Below, one piece after another: positions 52,099-61,440 of a stretch of 64,000 bases of DNA. The first letter of the stretch is position 1; the number at the start of each line of letters is the position of its first letter. Under the pieces are notes generated by a model. It worked only from the letters and a program-made list of their open reading frames with translations. It had not been told where the DNA came from and ran no database searches. The stretch spans positions 62,001-126,000 of the forward strand of contig JAJDAL010000039.1 of the NCBI GenBank assembly GCA_029261875.1, written 5' to 3'. The stretch comes from Deltaproteobacteria bacterium. GTDB lineage: Bacteria > Myxococcota_A > UBA9160 > JAJDAL01. A program made the position numbers and the translations under genes.

Positions 52099-52953
52099 TC
52101 AGCCCGGGACGACGATTCGGTAGACCACCGTGCCCCGCGCAACGAGTGCCTGGTCACTCTTGCGGGCCACTTCGACTTCGCTCCAGAACATCTCGCCGTC
52201 GCGTTGCAGGGAGCGTCCGAACCCCACCAGATCCGCGTCGCCCGCCGGTCCGAGAATTTGGGCTTGCATGCCCGGGGTCGACGCCTTGTAGGGGCCGGGT
52301 CCCGAGTGCGCCCAGGCCGCCATCGCGCCGGTCGTGTCGAGCAACGCCAGCGTGGCGCCTTCGCAGATGTTTCCGTCGGCATCGAGGTTTGCCGCGATGC
52401 GGGGCATCGCGATGCGCGAGTGCGCGTCGGTCATGTGCTCGACCGTCATTCCCAGGCGTTGAATGAAGGGTACGCGGCCGATGTGGGGTCCCATGGGGCC
52501 GGGGTCCCCGGCGCCGTCGTCGCCTCGGGAACGCGGGAGCGTGGCGTCGGGTTCCGAAAAGCGACCGCGGATCAACACGCTTCCGTGCGCAATGGGTTTG
52601 CCGTCCTCGGTCTGGACGTCGACTTCGACGAAGCACAGGGACTTGCCACGGCGCAGTAGACGACCGACGGCCAGGATCGCACTGGCTTTGGCGGCCGCCA
52701 GATAGCTGACCTGGAGCGCTGCTGTGTGCCAGGGGCCGGCTTCCTTCCCGAGGACCTTCCGCCCCACCGCCTGGCCCGCCAACGCGATCATGGAAGCGGC
52801 GACGCCGCCGTGTAGGACCTGTCCCGGATTCGAGTTTTCGTCTTTGTAGGGCAAACGCAGGCGCGCTTCGGATTCGGACAGCGCTTCGAGCTGGGCCCCC
52901 AAACGGTCACTGTAGGGAGAGGCCTGGAGCCACTTGGAGACCGCGTCGCTCAT
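52099..52953 (-). CDS. Tandem hotdog-fold thioesterase-like protein
   Basis: 284 residues made of two PaaI-type hotdog domains. The first has NPGQVLHGGVAASMIALAGQ (residues about 42-61) and the second GNICEGATLALLDTTGAMAA (about 193-212). Between them lies a Gly/Asp linker (SRGDDGAGDPGPMG). The second domain has Cys-Glu in place of the His-Gly of the HGG motif, so the two halves may have different roles. The protein should hydrolyse an acyl-CoA. The start overlaps the alcohol dehydrogenase stop by 4 nt, suggesting co-translation. Confidence 0.83.
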   Translation of the reverse strand: MSDAVSKWLQASPYSDRLGAQLEALSESEARLRLPYKDENSNPGQVLHGGVAASMIALAGQAVGRKVLGKEAGPWHTAALQVSYLAAAKASAILAVGRLLRRGKSLCFVEVDVQTEDGKPIAHGSVLIRGRFSEPDATLPRSRGDDGAGDPGPMGPHIGRVPFIQRLGMTVEHMTDAHSRIAMPRIAANLDADGNICEGATLALLDTTGAMAAWAHSGPGPYKASTPGMQAQILGPAGDADLVGFGRSLQRDGEMFWSEVEVARKSDQALVARGTVVYRIVVPG

Positions 52954-54050
52954 CGGTCGAGTCCGGGCAGGAGGCAGGAGTGGATCGACTCGTCGCCGGG
53001 GATCTCGCGACCCAGGGTTCGGATGGCGAGGTCGGCGTCGCGCAGGCCGAAGACGTGGGTGTGCATCTTCTCCACCGGGATGCGGCGCGACTCGATCGCG
53101 CGAATCGCGCGCTCGTAGGCGTCGTAGGTGACGCCAATCGCGCCGTGGATCGTAATTTCCTTCATGACGATTTTGTCGGAGATGAACCCCGACACCGGTT
53201 TGAAACCCTTGACCCCGGCCAGGACGATCTTGCCGCCCGCGGCCACGAAGTCCAGGGCGTCGGCGACCGGCTCGGTCGCGTACGCGGAAACGTCGACCAC
53301 GACGTCCGCGACGCGGCCGTTGGTGATTTCGCGGATTCGCTGCTTGGCATTTTCGTTCTCGACGTCGATCGTGTGGTTGGCGCCGAACTGGCGCGCCAGG
53401 TCGAGCTTACGCGCATCGGACGCGAGGCCCGTGACGATGATGGTTCCCGCGCCCACTTCGCGGCAGGCGATGACACTCGCCAGTCCGCGCTGTCCCGGGC
53501 CCAGGATGACGACCGTGTCGCCCGGCTGCGTTTTTGGAATTTCAACGGCCCAGCGAAAGCCCGCACCGAGCGGGTTGTACATGACGGCGATCTCCGGACG
53601 CAGCTCCGAAGAGACCGGGTGCACGATGGCACCCGGCGCCAGGAACATGTACTCCGCGTAGGCGCCCCACAGGCCGTGGTCCACGCTCAGGGGAATGTAG
53701 GAGTGAATCTTTCGCGAATCGCAAAGGTGGTAGGCGCCGCGCAGGCAACGCGGACAGGCGTGGCAGGGCAACATGGTTTCGACCGCCACGCGCTGGCCGA
53801 CATCCACGCCCCAGCGCGCCGCCGCGCGGTCCCCGATGGCTTCGATGATGCCGAGGGGTTCGTGGCCGGGGATGACGGGCAGCGGGACCCGCAAATCGCC
53901 GGTGTATTGTTCGAGATCGCTGCCGCAGATCCCGCAGGCTTCCACGCGCAGGAGCGCGGAATCGTCGTCGATGTCGGGAATCGGCAGCTCGCGCGCTTCC
54001 AGCTTACGCGGCGCCGTTTGTACCATCGCGAGGGTCGAACGCGGGGTCAT
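52950..54050 (-). CDS. Zinc-dependent alcohol dehydrogenase (MDR family)
   Basis: 366 residues. Catalytic zinc ligands lie in CGICGSDLEQY and PGHEPLGIIEAIG; structural zinc cysteines lie in LPCHACPRCLRGAYHLC. The Rossmann motif is VVILGPGQRGLASVIACREV. It is close in plan to threonine or sorbitol-type dehydrogenases. The ATG is not seen before 54050 on the minus strand, so the given start is used. Together with the thioesterase-like gene it may act on one carbon substrate, but this is inferred from the overlap only. Confidence 0.9.
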   Translation of the reverse strand: MTPRSTLAMVQTAPRKLEARELPIPDIDDDSALLRVEACGICGSDLEQYTGDLRVPLPVIPGHEPLGIIEAIGDRAAARWGVDVGQRVAVETMLPCHACPRCLRGAYHLCDSRKIHSYIPLSVDHGLWGAYAEYMFLAPGAIVHPVSSELRPEIAVMYNPLGAGFRWAVEIPKTQPGDTVVILGPGQRGLASVIACREVGAGTIIVTGLASDARKLDLARQFGANHTIDVENENAKQRIREITNGRVADVVVDVSAYATEPVADALDFVAAGGKIVLAGVKGFKPVSGFISDKIVMKEITIHGAIGVTYDAYERAIRAIESRRIPVEKMHTHVFGLRDADLAIRTLGREIPGDESIHSCLLPGLDR

Positions 54051-54134
54051 GGATCTTCCGATTCGGTTGGGCCCGCCTCATTGTAGAGGTGGGCCCAAGA
54101 TCGTCCAAGCTCCGCGCTACCGGCGTTTTTCGCG

Positions 54135-55484
54135 CTAGCGGCACTCCAGGTCGACGTGCATCGTTTCGAACAACGGCGGCTCGCCGGCCAGGGATCCGGT
54201 CCATTCCAAGCCGGAGAAAACCTCGAGCCCGAAGTCCTCACACGAAACGCCCGAAGTCGAAAGCGGCAGGCAGCCGGTGGTCGAGAAGATCTCCGTCGGT
54301 TCTTCGTCCCCACATGGCAAGTCGAACTCGAGTTGCGCCGTGATCCCGAGATTGCAGCTGAGCGCGCCCGTGTCGCAATCGAGTGTGCCCGCGTCGCATC
54401 CACTATGGGGATTCAGGCACAAGTAGCCGAAACCTTCGAAAACCAGATGTTCGGCCACGTCGCAGGAACAGGTCGCTTGATGAGTAGCGGAGTCGATGGC
54501 GCCGCACGTCACATCGATGGCGCCCGAAGCGGCGCTAAACAGCAAATCGATGCCGGATGTCTCGAGGGTCAGAAGGCTCGGATCGAGGTCCGGAGTGGCC
54601 ACGAGTTCGCAGGTTCGGCTTCCCGGGGCTTCGAAATCGCAGCTTCCGTTTTGTTGTCCGTCGTCCAATGCGTCGCAATTCATCGCGAGGCCGTCCGCGG
54701 CGTTCAGGGCTTCACAGAGCGCGCAATCCACGTGTCGCAGCAAGCAGGCATGGTCGTCGGCAGCGCCGTCACAGCCCGGGATCGCGGTATCGAAGTCGAC
54801 GTCCATCTTCTGACAGTTTGTGACCTCCCGCCGCAGGAAGTCCGGATGAAACGGGCTGCGGTCGCAAAACAGCGAGACGAAAGTGTCTTCGTTGATCGCT
54901 TCGAAGCAATTCTCCATGTCGAGTGCGCTTTGGATGGATTCGTCGCGCAGCCCATCGTATTTGCAATCTCGAAATTCGCCGAATTTCCGTTCGATACACT
55001 TCGAGGTTCGTTTCAGCACCCGTTCCTGACAGCGTTGGGTGTCCAGGTCGACGTTTTTCTTGGCCAGGACTTGATCCGGATCCGGTCCGAACAGACCGAA
55101 CAAGATCGCATTCCCGGCGACGACACCCGCTTCGTTGATGGTTTGAGGATCCGCGATGCCGAAATCCGGCGGTGTGGCGACGCAATACTTCGCTTCGTGG
55201 GCGACCGTTTTTTGGATCGCTTTGGCGACCCGCTCCCTCGGGTCTGCGAGGAGACAGTCGGCGAACGTCGGTTGCTCGAGTTCATCCCGACTGAAGTCCC
55301 GGACGCAGTTGCGCGCTTCGTCGGATTGTTTCCGCGCAACGTTTCGGAGGTTCCGGTTCAGCTTTTCGATGCAGCGGGTCTGGTCTCGGACCTGAATCTG
55401 AGCCGATGTGTCCTCTGGCGCCAGGAACCCGGCCAGAAGCATCAGGCAAAGGAGAAGGCGCGAAACGGCAATGGGGTAGTGCAT
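54135..55484 (-). CDS. Cys-rich secreted protein, unknown
   Basis: 449 residues, with a signal peptide (LLLCLMLLAGFLAPEDTSA). The protein holds well over 20 Cys residues, many in pairs such as CEALNAADGLAMNCDALDDG, CGAIDSATHQATCSCDV and CDAGTLDCDTGALSCNLG. This points to disulfide bonds outside the cytoplasm. No domain is recognised; the second half is Asp/Thr-rich and beta-like. It is a single gene between the alcohol dehydrogenase and NUDIX genes. Function is unknown. Confidence 0.75.
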   Translation of the reverse strand: MHYPIAVSRLLLCLMLLAGFLAPEDTSAQIQVRDQTRCIEKLNRNLRNVARKQSDEARNCVRDFSRDELEQPTFADCLLADPRERVAKAIQKTVAHEAKYCVATPPDFGIADPQTINEAGVVAGNAILFGLFGPDPDQVLAKKNVDLDTQRCQERVLKRTSKCIERKFGEFRDCKYDGLRDESIQSALDMENCFEAINEDTFVSLFCDRSPFHPDFLRREVTNCQKMDVDFDTAIPGCDGAADDHACLLRHVDCALCEALNAADGLAMNCDALDDGQQNGSCDFEAPGSRTCELVATPDLDPSLLTLETSGIDLLFSAASGAIDVTCGAIDSATHQATCSCDVAEHLVFEGFGYLCLNPHSGCDAGTLDCDTGALSCNLGITAQLEFDLPCGDEEPTEIFSTTGCLPLSTSGVSCEDFGLEVFSGLEWTGSLAGEPPLFETMHVDLECR

Positions 55485-55595
55485 GGTTTCCCTCGCAGAG
55501 CAGACGGTTCTCTAGTATGGCGTTCCTTTGGGGGGAACGGCCGTACAGAGCAGAATGCGTACAGAAAGATCGCAATTGGTTAGAAACGGGAAGGT

Positions 55596-56234
55596 TTACT
55601 TCCAAGCAAAAACGGGCTGTTCGTAGTGGGAGACACGCGTATCGCGGCCCCACAGCGCAACCTCGCGTAGTTGGTAGAGAATGGCGGCGGTTGGGGCGTG
55701 GATATCCGTGCCCAGCATCGCGATGGAGATCAGTGGTCGATCGCTCTCGGGAATGTGGCGCAGGGTCGGGACCTCTGGGGCATCGAGTACGGAAACGGGA
55801 ACGCGGTAGGCCGCCGCCACCTCCTGCGGATTCGGTCGAAGGTCGACACGAGCGCCCCCCCAAACGACGACCGGTGTGATGACGAAACCCGATCGCGTGG
55901 CGTAGTCGTCGAGGGAGCCGAGCACGTCCGCATGCGATAATTCCAACCCGAGTTCTTCGTGGAGTTCGCGCAGGGCTGCACCGGTCGCATCTTCACCGGG
56001 GTCGATACTGCCGCCGGGAAGGGCCCATTGTCCGGCGTGGTTGCGCATGTCCGACGCGCGTCGGGTCAAGAGGAAGCATGGCCGGTGTTGGTCGTCGGCG
56101 ACCAAAGCGAGCGCTACGGCGGCCGCGCGCCGTGCGCCGATTTCCATGGCCCGGCGCGGGAACTGTTCGAGGTGCACTTGCACCTGGTTGCGCAGCCGTT
56201 CGTCGAGGGTCGCGTTCGGCGAGAGATCATTCAT
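55596..56234 (-). CDS. NUDIX hydrolase (CoA pyrophosphatase-like)
   Basis: 212 residues. The Nudix box is complete: GSIDPGEDATGAALRELHEE followed by LG, with the RExxEE glutamates that bind Mg. An N-terminal helix (LDERLRNQVQVHLEQFPRRA) and the strand VALALVADDQHRPCFLLTRR are as in the CoA/NADH pyrophosphatase subfamily. It splits nucleoside diphosphates linked to another group. The start is back-to-back with the alpha/beta hydrolase gene, 37 nt apart. Confidence 0.88.
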   Translation of the reverse strand: MNDLSPNATLDERLRNQVQVHLEQFPRRAMEIGARRAAAVALALVADDQHRPCFLLTRRASDMRNHAGQWALPGGSIDPGEDATGAALRELHEELGLELSHADVLGSLDDYATRSGFVITPVVVWGGARVDLRPNPQEVAAAYRVPVSVLDAPEVPTLRHIPESDRPLISIAMLGTDIHAPTAAILYQLREVALWGRDTRVSHYEQPVFAWK

Positions 56235-56271
56235 CGAGAGTCACCGCGCGCAACGCTAGCATGGGCCGGCC

Positions 56272-57156
56272 GTGAGCTCTCTCGATCCGACCCAGACCCC
56301 GAGCCCTCCCGAGCGCCGTTTCTATGGCGCGCCGGTGTCGATTTCGGTGTTGGACTACGGTGGTGACGGGCCGCCGATCTTGATGCATCACGCCAACGGC
56401 TTCTGTGGGGGGATGTGGAGCGAAGTCGCCGAGGCGTTGGTTTCGCGCTTTCGCGTGTTCGCCGTCGACGCGCGGGGCCACGGGGAGTCGGACAAGCCGG
56501 ATGCGCCCGGTTCATACCACTGGGAGCGCTTCGCAGAAGATCTTGCGAATACCGGTCGTGCGCTCTTGCGCGAGTTGGGTGTCTCGCACTTCGAATTGGG
56601 AATCGGACACTCCTTCGGTGGCACGTCGACTTTGGGAGCCGCGGCGCGGGAGCCGGGCCTATACCGACAGATACTGCTGCTGGATCCGGTGATTCCGCCT
56701 CCGCCGCGTCCGACGCGAGAGCAAGTGCGAGTCAATCGCGGAGGGGAACTCGCGGCCGGCGCGCGGCGACGGCGCCAGCACTGGCCGTCGCGCGAAGCGG
56801 CGCGTCGCTATTTCGTGTCGCGATCATTCTTCGACGCATGGACCCCGCGCGCGCTCGACCTGTATGTCGAATATGGCTTGCTGGATTCCGAGCACGGAGT
56901 TTCACTCGCATGTCCCGGTGAAGTGGAGGCATCGATCTTCGAAGCCAACGGTACGCTGGACTTGTTCGCCCTCGCTCCGCAGATCAGCGTACCGGCGACT
57001 TTCTTGTGGGCGACGCGAGGAGACTTTCCGCGTCCTCTCTACGAGGCGTTGGCGTCCAAAATGAAAAGCGCCCGCGTCGAAGACGCGAGCGCTGGACATC
57101 TGATCGTCATGGAAGAACCGAACCTCGTAGTCGAGGTGGCTCTCCGAATGGTCTAG
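56272..57156 (+). CDS. Alpha/beta hydrolase
   Basis: 294 residues. Nucleophile elbow GHSFGGTS (Ser near residue 113), oxyanion block LMHHANGFCGGMWSEVAEAL, and catalytic His in SAGHLIVMEEPN near the end; the acid is probably the Asp in ATRGDFPRPLYEA. No signal peptide is seen. The substrate (ester, lactone or C-C bond) cannot be told. GTG start at 56272. It converges with the PEP-CTERM gene 6 nt apart. Confidence 0.87.
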   Translation: MSSLDPTQTPSPPERRFYGAPVSISVLDYGGDGPPILMHHANGFCGGMWSEVAEALVSRFRVFAVDARGHGESDKPDAPGSYHWERFAEDLANTGRALLRELGVSHFELGIGHSFGGTSTLGAAAREPGLYRQILLLDPVIPPPPRPTREQVRVNRGGELAAGARRRRQHWPSREAARRYFVSRSFFDAWTPRALDLYVEYGLLDSEHGVSLACPGEVEASIFEANGTLDLFALAPQISVPATFLWATRGDFPRPLYEALASKMKSARVEDASAGHLIVMEEPNLVVEVALRMV

Positions 57157-57162
57157 AGAGAA

Positions 57163-57498
57163 TTAACTCTCGCGGCGACGGCGAAGCGCAAGGCCGACAA
57201 CGACGGCTCCCGCGCCAAACGCCAAAGCGGCAGTCGGTTCCGGCACCGCCGAACTCGATCCGCCACCACCACCCGAGCCGACGAAGTTCAGCATGGGGCG
57301 AGCACCCCAGGAACGCCGACGGGCCACTTCCACCCCGCTCTTCAGTGCAGAGCGGAAGAAAGTGATCGAGTAGTTTCGCTGACCACTGGCATTCAACAGC
57401 GTCTGGAGGTCGCCAGAGACTGACGTAGCACCCGCCGGGCCTGCTGTAACAGCCAATACCGCGATCGTTCCCAAAGACAACATCATGCGTCGAAGCAT
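57163..57498 (-). CDS. PEP-CTERM sorting-domain protein
   Basis: 111 residues from ATG 57498 with GGAAGGAG about 11 nt upstream. A signal peptide (MLSLGTIAVLAVTAGPAGA) is followed by a short Ser/Arg mature part and a Gly-rich linker (VGSGGGGGSSSA). The C-terminus is a PEP-CTERM signal: VPEPTAALAFGAGAVVVGLA with a basic RRRRES tail. Such proteins are cut and anchored by exosortase, often with exopolysaccharide biofilm genes. No exosortase or EPS gene is in the window. The mature part has no known domain. Confidence 0.85.
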   Translation of the reverse strand: MLRRMMLSLGTIAVLAVTAGPAGATSVSGDLQTLLNASGQRNYSITFFRSALKSGVEVARRRSWGARPMLNFVGSGGGGGSSSAVPEPTAALAFGAGAVVVGLALRRRRES

Positions 57499-57630
57499 GT
57501 TTAGAGCTCCTTCCCGAGCGCACGCCGAAGCGCACACGAATCGGACGAGAGGCAGTATCGTTGAGGCCTCCCCACGAGTCAAGCCACTTTGAGGGGGCTT
57601 TCCATCAATAAAACTGCGTTGTTGCTGCAG

Positions 57631-58065
57631 TTAGTCCCCGGGGGGGTCGGCGCGTTCTGATGTTTCGGACGGTTTCGATTCCGAAACGCCAACCGGGTAG
57701 CCGCGTTGCGTCCAACCCCGCCAGCCTTCGGCCAGCGAGCGGACCTCCTCGAATCCCATCAGCGACAGCGTCCGGGCCGCCAGCGCGCTTCGATGGCCGC
57801 CGCCGCAGTAGAGAATCAACTTGCGTCCGCGATCCTGGAGCCAGGCGTCGCGCTTGGGGTGGGTTCGATCCGCGCGGACTTCCAGAAAGCCCCGCGGGTA
57901 ATTGAAGGAGCCGGGGATATGGCCTGCCGCGTACTCGTCGGGTTCGCGGACATCCACGAATACCCAGGCGCTCTGATCGCCGAGTTCTGCGCGGGCCGCC
58001 TCGGGCGAGATTTCCTCGATAAATCGGAGAGCTTCGTCCACGAAGTCGGCCAGATTTCGTTCCAT
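57631..58065 (-). CDS. Rhodanese-like protein
   Basis: 144 residues. The single rhodanese domain has VFVDVREPDEYAAGHIPGSF near the start and active-site Cys in ILYCGGGHRSALAARTLSLM. It can carry a sulfane sulfur as persulfide. An N-terminal helix (LADFVDEALRFIEEISPEAA) precedes the domain. A weak hairpin with T-rich tail (57613-57631) overlaps the stop codon and may terminate transcription. No partner gene is adjacent. Confidence 0.9.
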   Translation of the reverse strand: MERNLADFVDEALRFIEEISPEAARAELGDQSAWVFVDVREPDEYAAGHIPGSFNYPRGFLEVRADRTHPKRDAWLQDRGRKLILYCGGGHRSALAARTLSLMGFEEVRSLAEGWRGWTQRGYPVGVSESKPSETSERADPPGD

Positions 58066-58245
58066 TTGCGCGTATTACTCACTTCCTCACGACTGTGCAA
58101 CCGACTGCCCCTGCGGCATTTTTCCCGACAACTGTCGACTTCTCGCCCCATAACCTGTGTTACTTTCCCCCGCCTCTACGTCACTCAACTCTGAGGGACT
58201 CGTACGCGCAGCAGCACGCCAGCGTCGTTTCCGGAGGCAGATGGT

Positions 58246-61200
58246 ATGAAGCGCAACATGATGCGTCGGGGATTTTCCCGGGTCGCTCTGATCGTGGCTC
58301 TCGTTTTCGCGGTATTCGGACTGGTGGAGTGGCTCGGCCAAGCTCCCGAAGAATCGCCGCGACCCCGCGTCGCGACGGTCCCCGCGCCGCTACCGCCGCG
58401 CAGCCCCGAAACTCCACTCGCGCCGCCGTCGCCCCAGCGATTGCGCGACTACGCATCGCTTCTGTCCGCAGAGCACTCGAATCACGTGCTCGCGTCGGGG
58501 GAATCGCGCGTTTCGCGCGGAGCGGATCCGCACTCTCAACTGCGCGCGCGTTTGGCCCGCGCCGACGGCGCCTGGCGCCCCCGCGGCAAAACCGTCGAAA
58601 GCCAGGGAGTCCGCCACACCACGATCGATGTCACCAAGCACGGACTTCCCATCTTCAATCGCCGCGCCCGACTTCACGAGGACGAATCCGCTGGCTCCGT
58701 GCGCATCACGGGCACGACGAGTCATCCGAAGGTCGTGGATGCGCCGGAATGGATGTCCGCCGACGCAGCGCTGGAACTCGCTCGCCAAGGGGTGGGGGTC
58801 GAAGCGGAGCGTTCGCAGCCTCGCGTGTACAAGGGGTACTTCGCTCGAACGGGTGAAACGGTTCCCGCCTGGCTCGTACGAATCTCTTCGGCTCGACCGT
58901 TTGGTTCCTACGAAGTCGCCGTGCAGGGAGATACCGGCGAGATCTTGGCCCTTGTCGACCGGATGGCGTCCCTCGACGGAAAGGGGAACGTCTTCAACCC
59001 CAATCCGGCGTTGAACCCGACGCCCGAAGAGGTCGACCTTCACGAGCTCAACGGCTCCGGGAATCTTTCGGGCCGCTTCGTTCGCGTCTTCGACGTGCGC
59101 GCACCGGCGGCCTTCAAGCCCGATCGCATGTTCCTGTTCCCCTCGACGGACCCGCGGTTTCCCCAGACCTCCGTTTATTGGGGACTCACGGAGACCGCGC
59201 TCTATGCCGAAGATCACGGCTTTCCGACGATCCCCGACGGTACGGTGATCGAACAATCGGTGCTCACCTATGTGAATCTTCCGGATCCCCTTACCGGCAC
59301 GGGCGAATTCAACAACGCCTTCTTCGATCCCTTCACGCCGCAATTCGGCTTCGGAAACGGCGACGGTGTGAGTTTCGCCAATCTGAGTGTCGATTCGGAC
59401 GTGGCAGCCCACGAAATGGGCCACCTGTTGTTCGAAATCCCCGTCCAGCCCCTGGTGTTGAGCGCCCTCGATCCGGTGCTCGCCATGGCGGAAGCCGTTG
59501 CCGACACCATGAGTGTGTTGATGTCCGGCGATTCGACGGTGGGAGATTCGGTGATCGTGAATGGCGGTGGCTTCCTGCCCCTGCGCGATCTCGACAACAC
59601 GAATCAGTTCCCCGGTGGCCTCAACCTCGATCCCCACGTGACGGGGTTGATCTACGGCGGTGGCAATTACGACTTGATCCAGACGCTGGGTGCGGGCAAC
59701 ACGCCGGACCCCGACTTGTTTGCCGAGATCCTGTTTGCGGGGCTCAACTTTCTGCCGCCCGACGCGTTCGAGATCGAGTACCGCGACGCGTTGCTCCAGG
59801 GCGACATCCTCGTGAACGCCGGTGCGAATTCCCAGAAGATCATCGACGTCTTTTCGGATCGCGGCTTCGACTCGCTCGAGTTCCCCGATGAATTCCGCGG
59901 TTTCCTGTTCGAAAACGAAACGGTTTCGCGCATTCTGCTCGACTCGCCGGTGGGTCCGCCGGAGAACGCCAACATCGACAGTTGGATCTTCTTCGAATTT
60001 CCCGGCTCCGACGCGGTCACCTTCACCCTTCGCGACAACGACGGAAGCGGAGGCCTCTGCGATCCCCTCGAAAGTGGCGATTCGGATCTGCTCGTCATTC
60101 CGATCACCGATGCGGGCCCCCAGGGCGACCTGCTGGTGGCTTCGGAGAACTTCTGCACGAGCGACGAAGATGTCGTGATCGACAAGACCCCGGATGCCAA
60201 CGGCTTGACCGTGGACCTGACGGATACCTGGCTCGTGATCGTGCGCGACTTCCCCAATGGGATCGACACCAGCTACGACCTGACCGCCCAATCGACGTTG
60301 CCCGCACCGGGGATCGTGATCGACGGTCCCTCGGTCGACGGAACCCTCGCACAGCAGGGCGAGATCGACTTCCTGACGTTCGACGGCACGGCGGGCCAGG
60401 TCGTCCGACTGGAAGCCGAAAGTCTTGCCTCCACCCTCGATCCTTTCGTCGCCATCGTGGACATCGACAGCATGACGGTGTTCGGTGTCGATGACGATTC
60501 GGGCCCTGGGAACGATTCGCTGATCCAGGGCGCCAAGCTGCCCGTAACCGGGACCTACGCCGTGGTTGTGCTCTCGCCCGTGGCCGACATCGACCCGTCG
60601 GCGGGCACCGGGACCTATCGCCTGACGTTGACGAGTTGCGACAACTCGACGGGCACCAACACCGATGGTGACGAGCTGGTCGACGTCTGCGACGACGATG
60701 ATGACAACGATGGCTTCATCGATAGTCGCGACCAAAGCCCGCTCGATTCCTTTGCGTGTGCGGACCTGGATCTCGATACCTGCGACGACTGCAGCAGCGG
60801 TAGCGCGGATCAGTTCATGGACGGTCCGACGCCGGGGAGCAGTGGGCCCGATACGGACGGCGACGGGATGTGCGACGCCGGCGATCAGGACAGCGACAAC
60901 GATGGTTGCACCGACGACGTCGATTCCGATCCCCTCGTGCCGAGCCTCGACGACGACCTCGATTTTCTCGGGGCCGACTGCGACAATTGTCCGCTCTCCT
61001 TCAACCCGCTCCAGGAAGACGGCGACAGCGATCAGGTCGGGGACCTGTGCGACAACTGCGTGAGCCGATTCAACCCGCGCTTCGGAAGCCTGGGTGTCTC
61101 GGCCCAGGCCGCCCATCAGACCGCGACCGGGGGGCAACACGACGGCGATGCCGACGGCATCGGAAACCGTTGCGACGCCAAGTTCGTCGGCGGCGTGTTC

Positions 61201-61440
61201 ATCGGCGGGACGGACATCTTCGAAATGCTCTCTTCCTTCAACAAGGAGGTGGACGCGACGAATTGCGGAACGACGGGCAGCCGCCTGTGCGACGCCTTCG
61301 ATCTGGACGGACAAGGCCAATTTCTCGGCGGCGGTGACCTTTCGATCGCGAATCAGTTGTTCAACCTCGAGCCCGGACCCAATTGCGGAACGGCCTGCGA
61401 CGACCTCGACTTCGGATGCAGCGGCCCGGCCTGTCCGTGA
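58246..61440 (+). CDS. Secreted thermolysin/fungalysin-like metallopeptidase with TSP3 repeats
   Basis: 1064 residues. Layout: N-terminal membrane/signal helix (RVALIVALVFAVFGLVEWL), Pro-rich linker, a propeptide-like region (about 110-240), then the catalytic domain with HEMGH (His389 and His393) and the downstream Glu416 in MAEAVADTMSV. Next come PPC-type beta domains (about 565-800), then TSP3 calcium-binding repeats from 806 (DTDGDGMCDAGDQDSDNDG, DNCPLSFNPLQEDGDSD). The end has the module shared with the next gene (from 957). It is probably a surface or secreted protease. GGAGG lies 11 nt upstream of ATG 58246. A short upstream ATG-GTA-TGA overlaps the start region. Confidence 0.88.
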   Translation: MKRNMMRRGFSRVALIVALVFAVFGLVEWLGQAPEESPRPRVATVPAPLPPRSPETPLAPPSPQRLRDYASLLSAEHSNHVLASGESRVSRGADPHSQLRARLARADGAWRPRGKTVESQGVRHTTIDVTKHGLPIFNRRARLHEDESAGSVRITGTTSHPKVVDAPEWMSADAALELARQGVGVEAERSQPRVYKGYFARTGETVPAWLVRISSARPFGSYEVAVQGDTGEILALVDRMASLDGKGNVFNPNPALNPTPEEVDLHELNGSGNLSGRFVRVFDVRAPAAFKPDRMFLFPSTDPRFPQTSVYWGLTETALYAEDHGFPTIPDGTVIEQSVLTYVNLPDPLTGTGEFNNAFFDPFTPQFGFGNGDGVSFANLSVDSDVAAHEMGHLLFEIPVQPLVLSALDPVLAMAEAVADTMSVLMSGDSTVGDSVIVNGGGFLPLRDLDNTNQFPGGLNLDPHVTGLIYGGGNYDLIQTLGAGNTPDPDLFAEILFAGLNFLPPDAFEIEYRDALLQGDILVNAGANSQKIIDVFSDRGFDSLEFPDEFRGFLFENETVSRILLDSPVGPPENANIDSWIFFEFPGSDAVTFTLRDNDGSGGLCDPLESGDSDLLVIPITDAGPQGDLLVASENFCTSDEDVVIDKTPDANGLTVDLTDTWLVIVRDFPNGIDTSYDLTAQSTLPAPGIVIDGPSVDGTLAQQGEIDFLTFDGTAGQVVRLEAESLASTLDPFVAIVDIDSMTVFGVDDDSGPGNDSLIQGAKLPVTGTYAVVVLSPVADIDPSAGTGTYRLTLTSCDNSTGTNTDGDELVDVCDDDDDNDGFIDSRDQSPLDSFACADLDLDTCDDCSSGSADQFMDGPTPGSSGPDTDGDGMCDAGDQDSDNDGCTDDVDSDPLVPSLDDDLDFLGADCDNCPLSFNPLQEDGDSDQVGDLCDNCVSRFNPRFGSLGVSAQAAHQTATGGQHDGDADGIGNRCDAKFVGGVFIGGTDIFEMLSSFNKEVDATNCGTTGSRLCDAFDLDGQGQFLGGGDLSIANQLFNLEPGPNCGTACDDLDFGCSGPACP
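61117..61136 (+). repeat. 20-bp exact repeat, copy 1 (shared surface module)
   Basis: CAGACCGCGACCGGGGGGCA occurs here and again at 63111-63130, in the same frame position of two neighbouring genes. It marks the start of the shared C-terminal module and is the best conserved DNA stretch between them. Confidence 0.8.
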
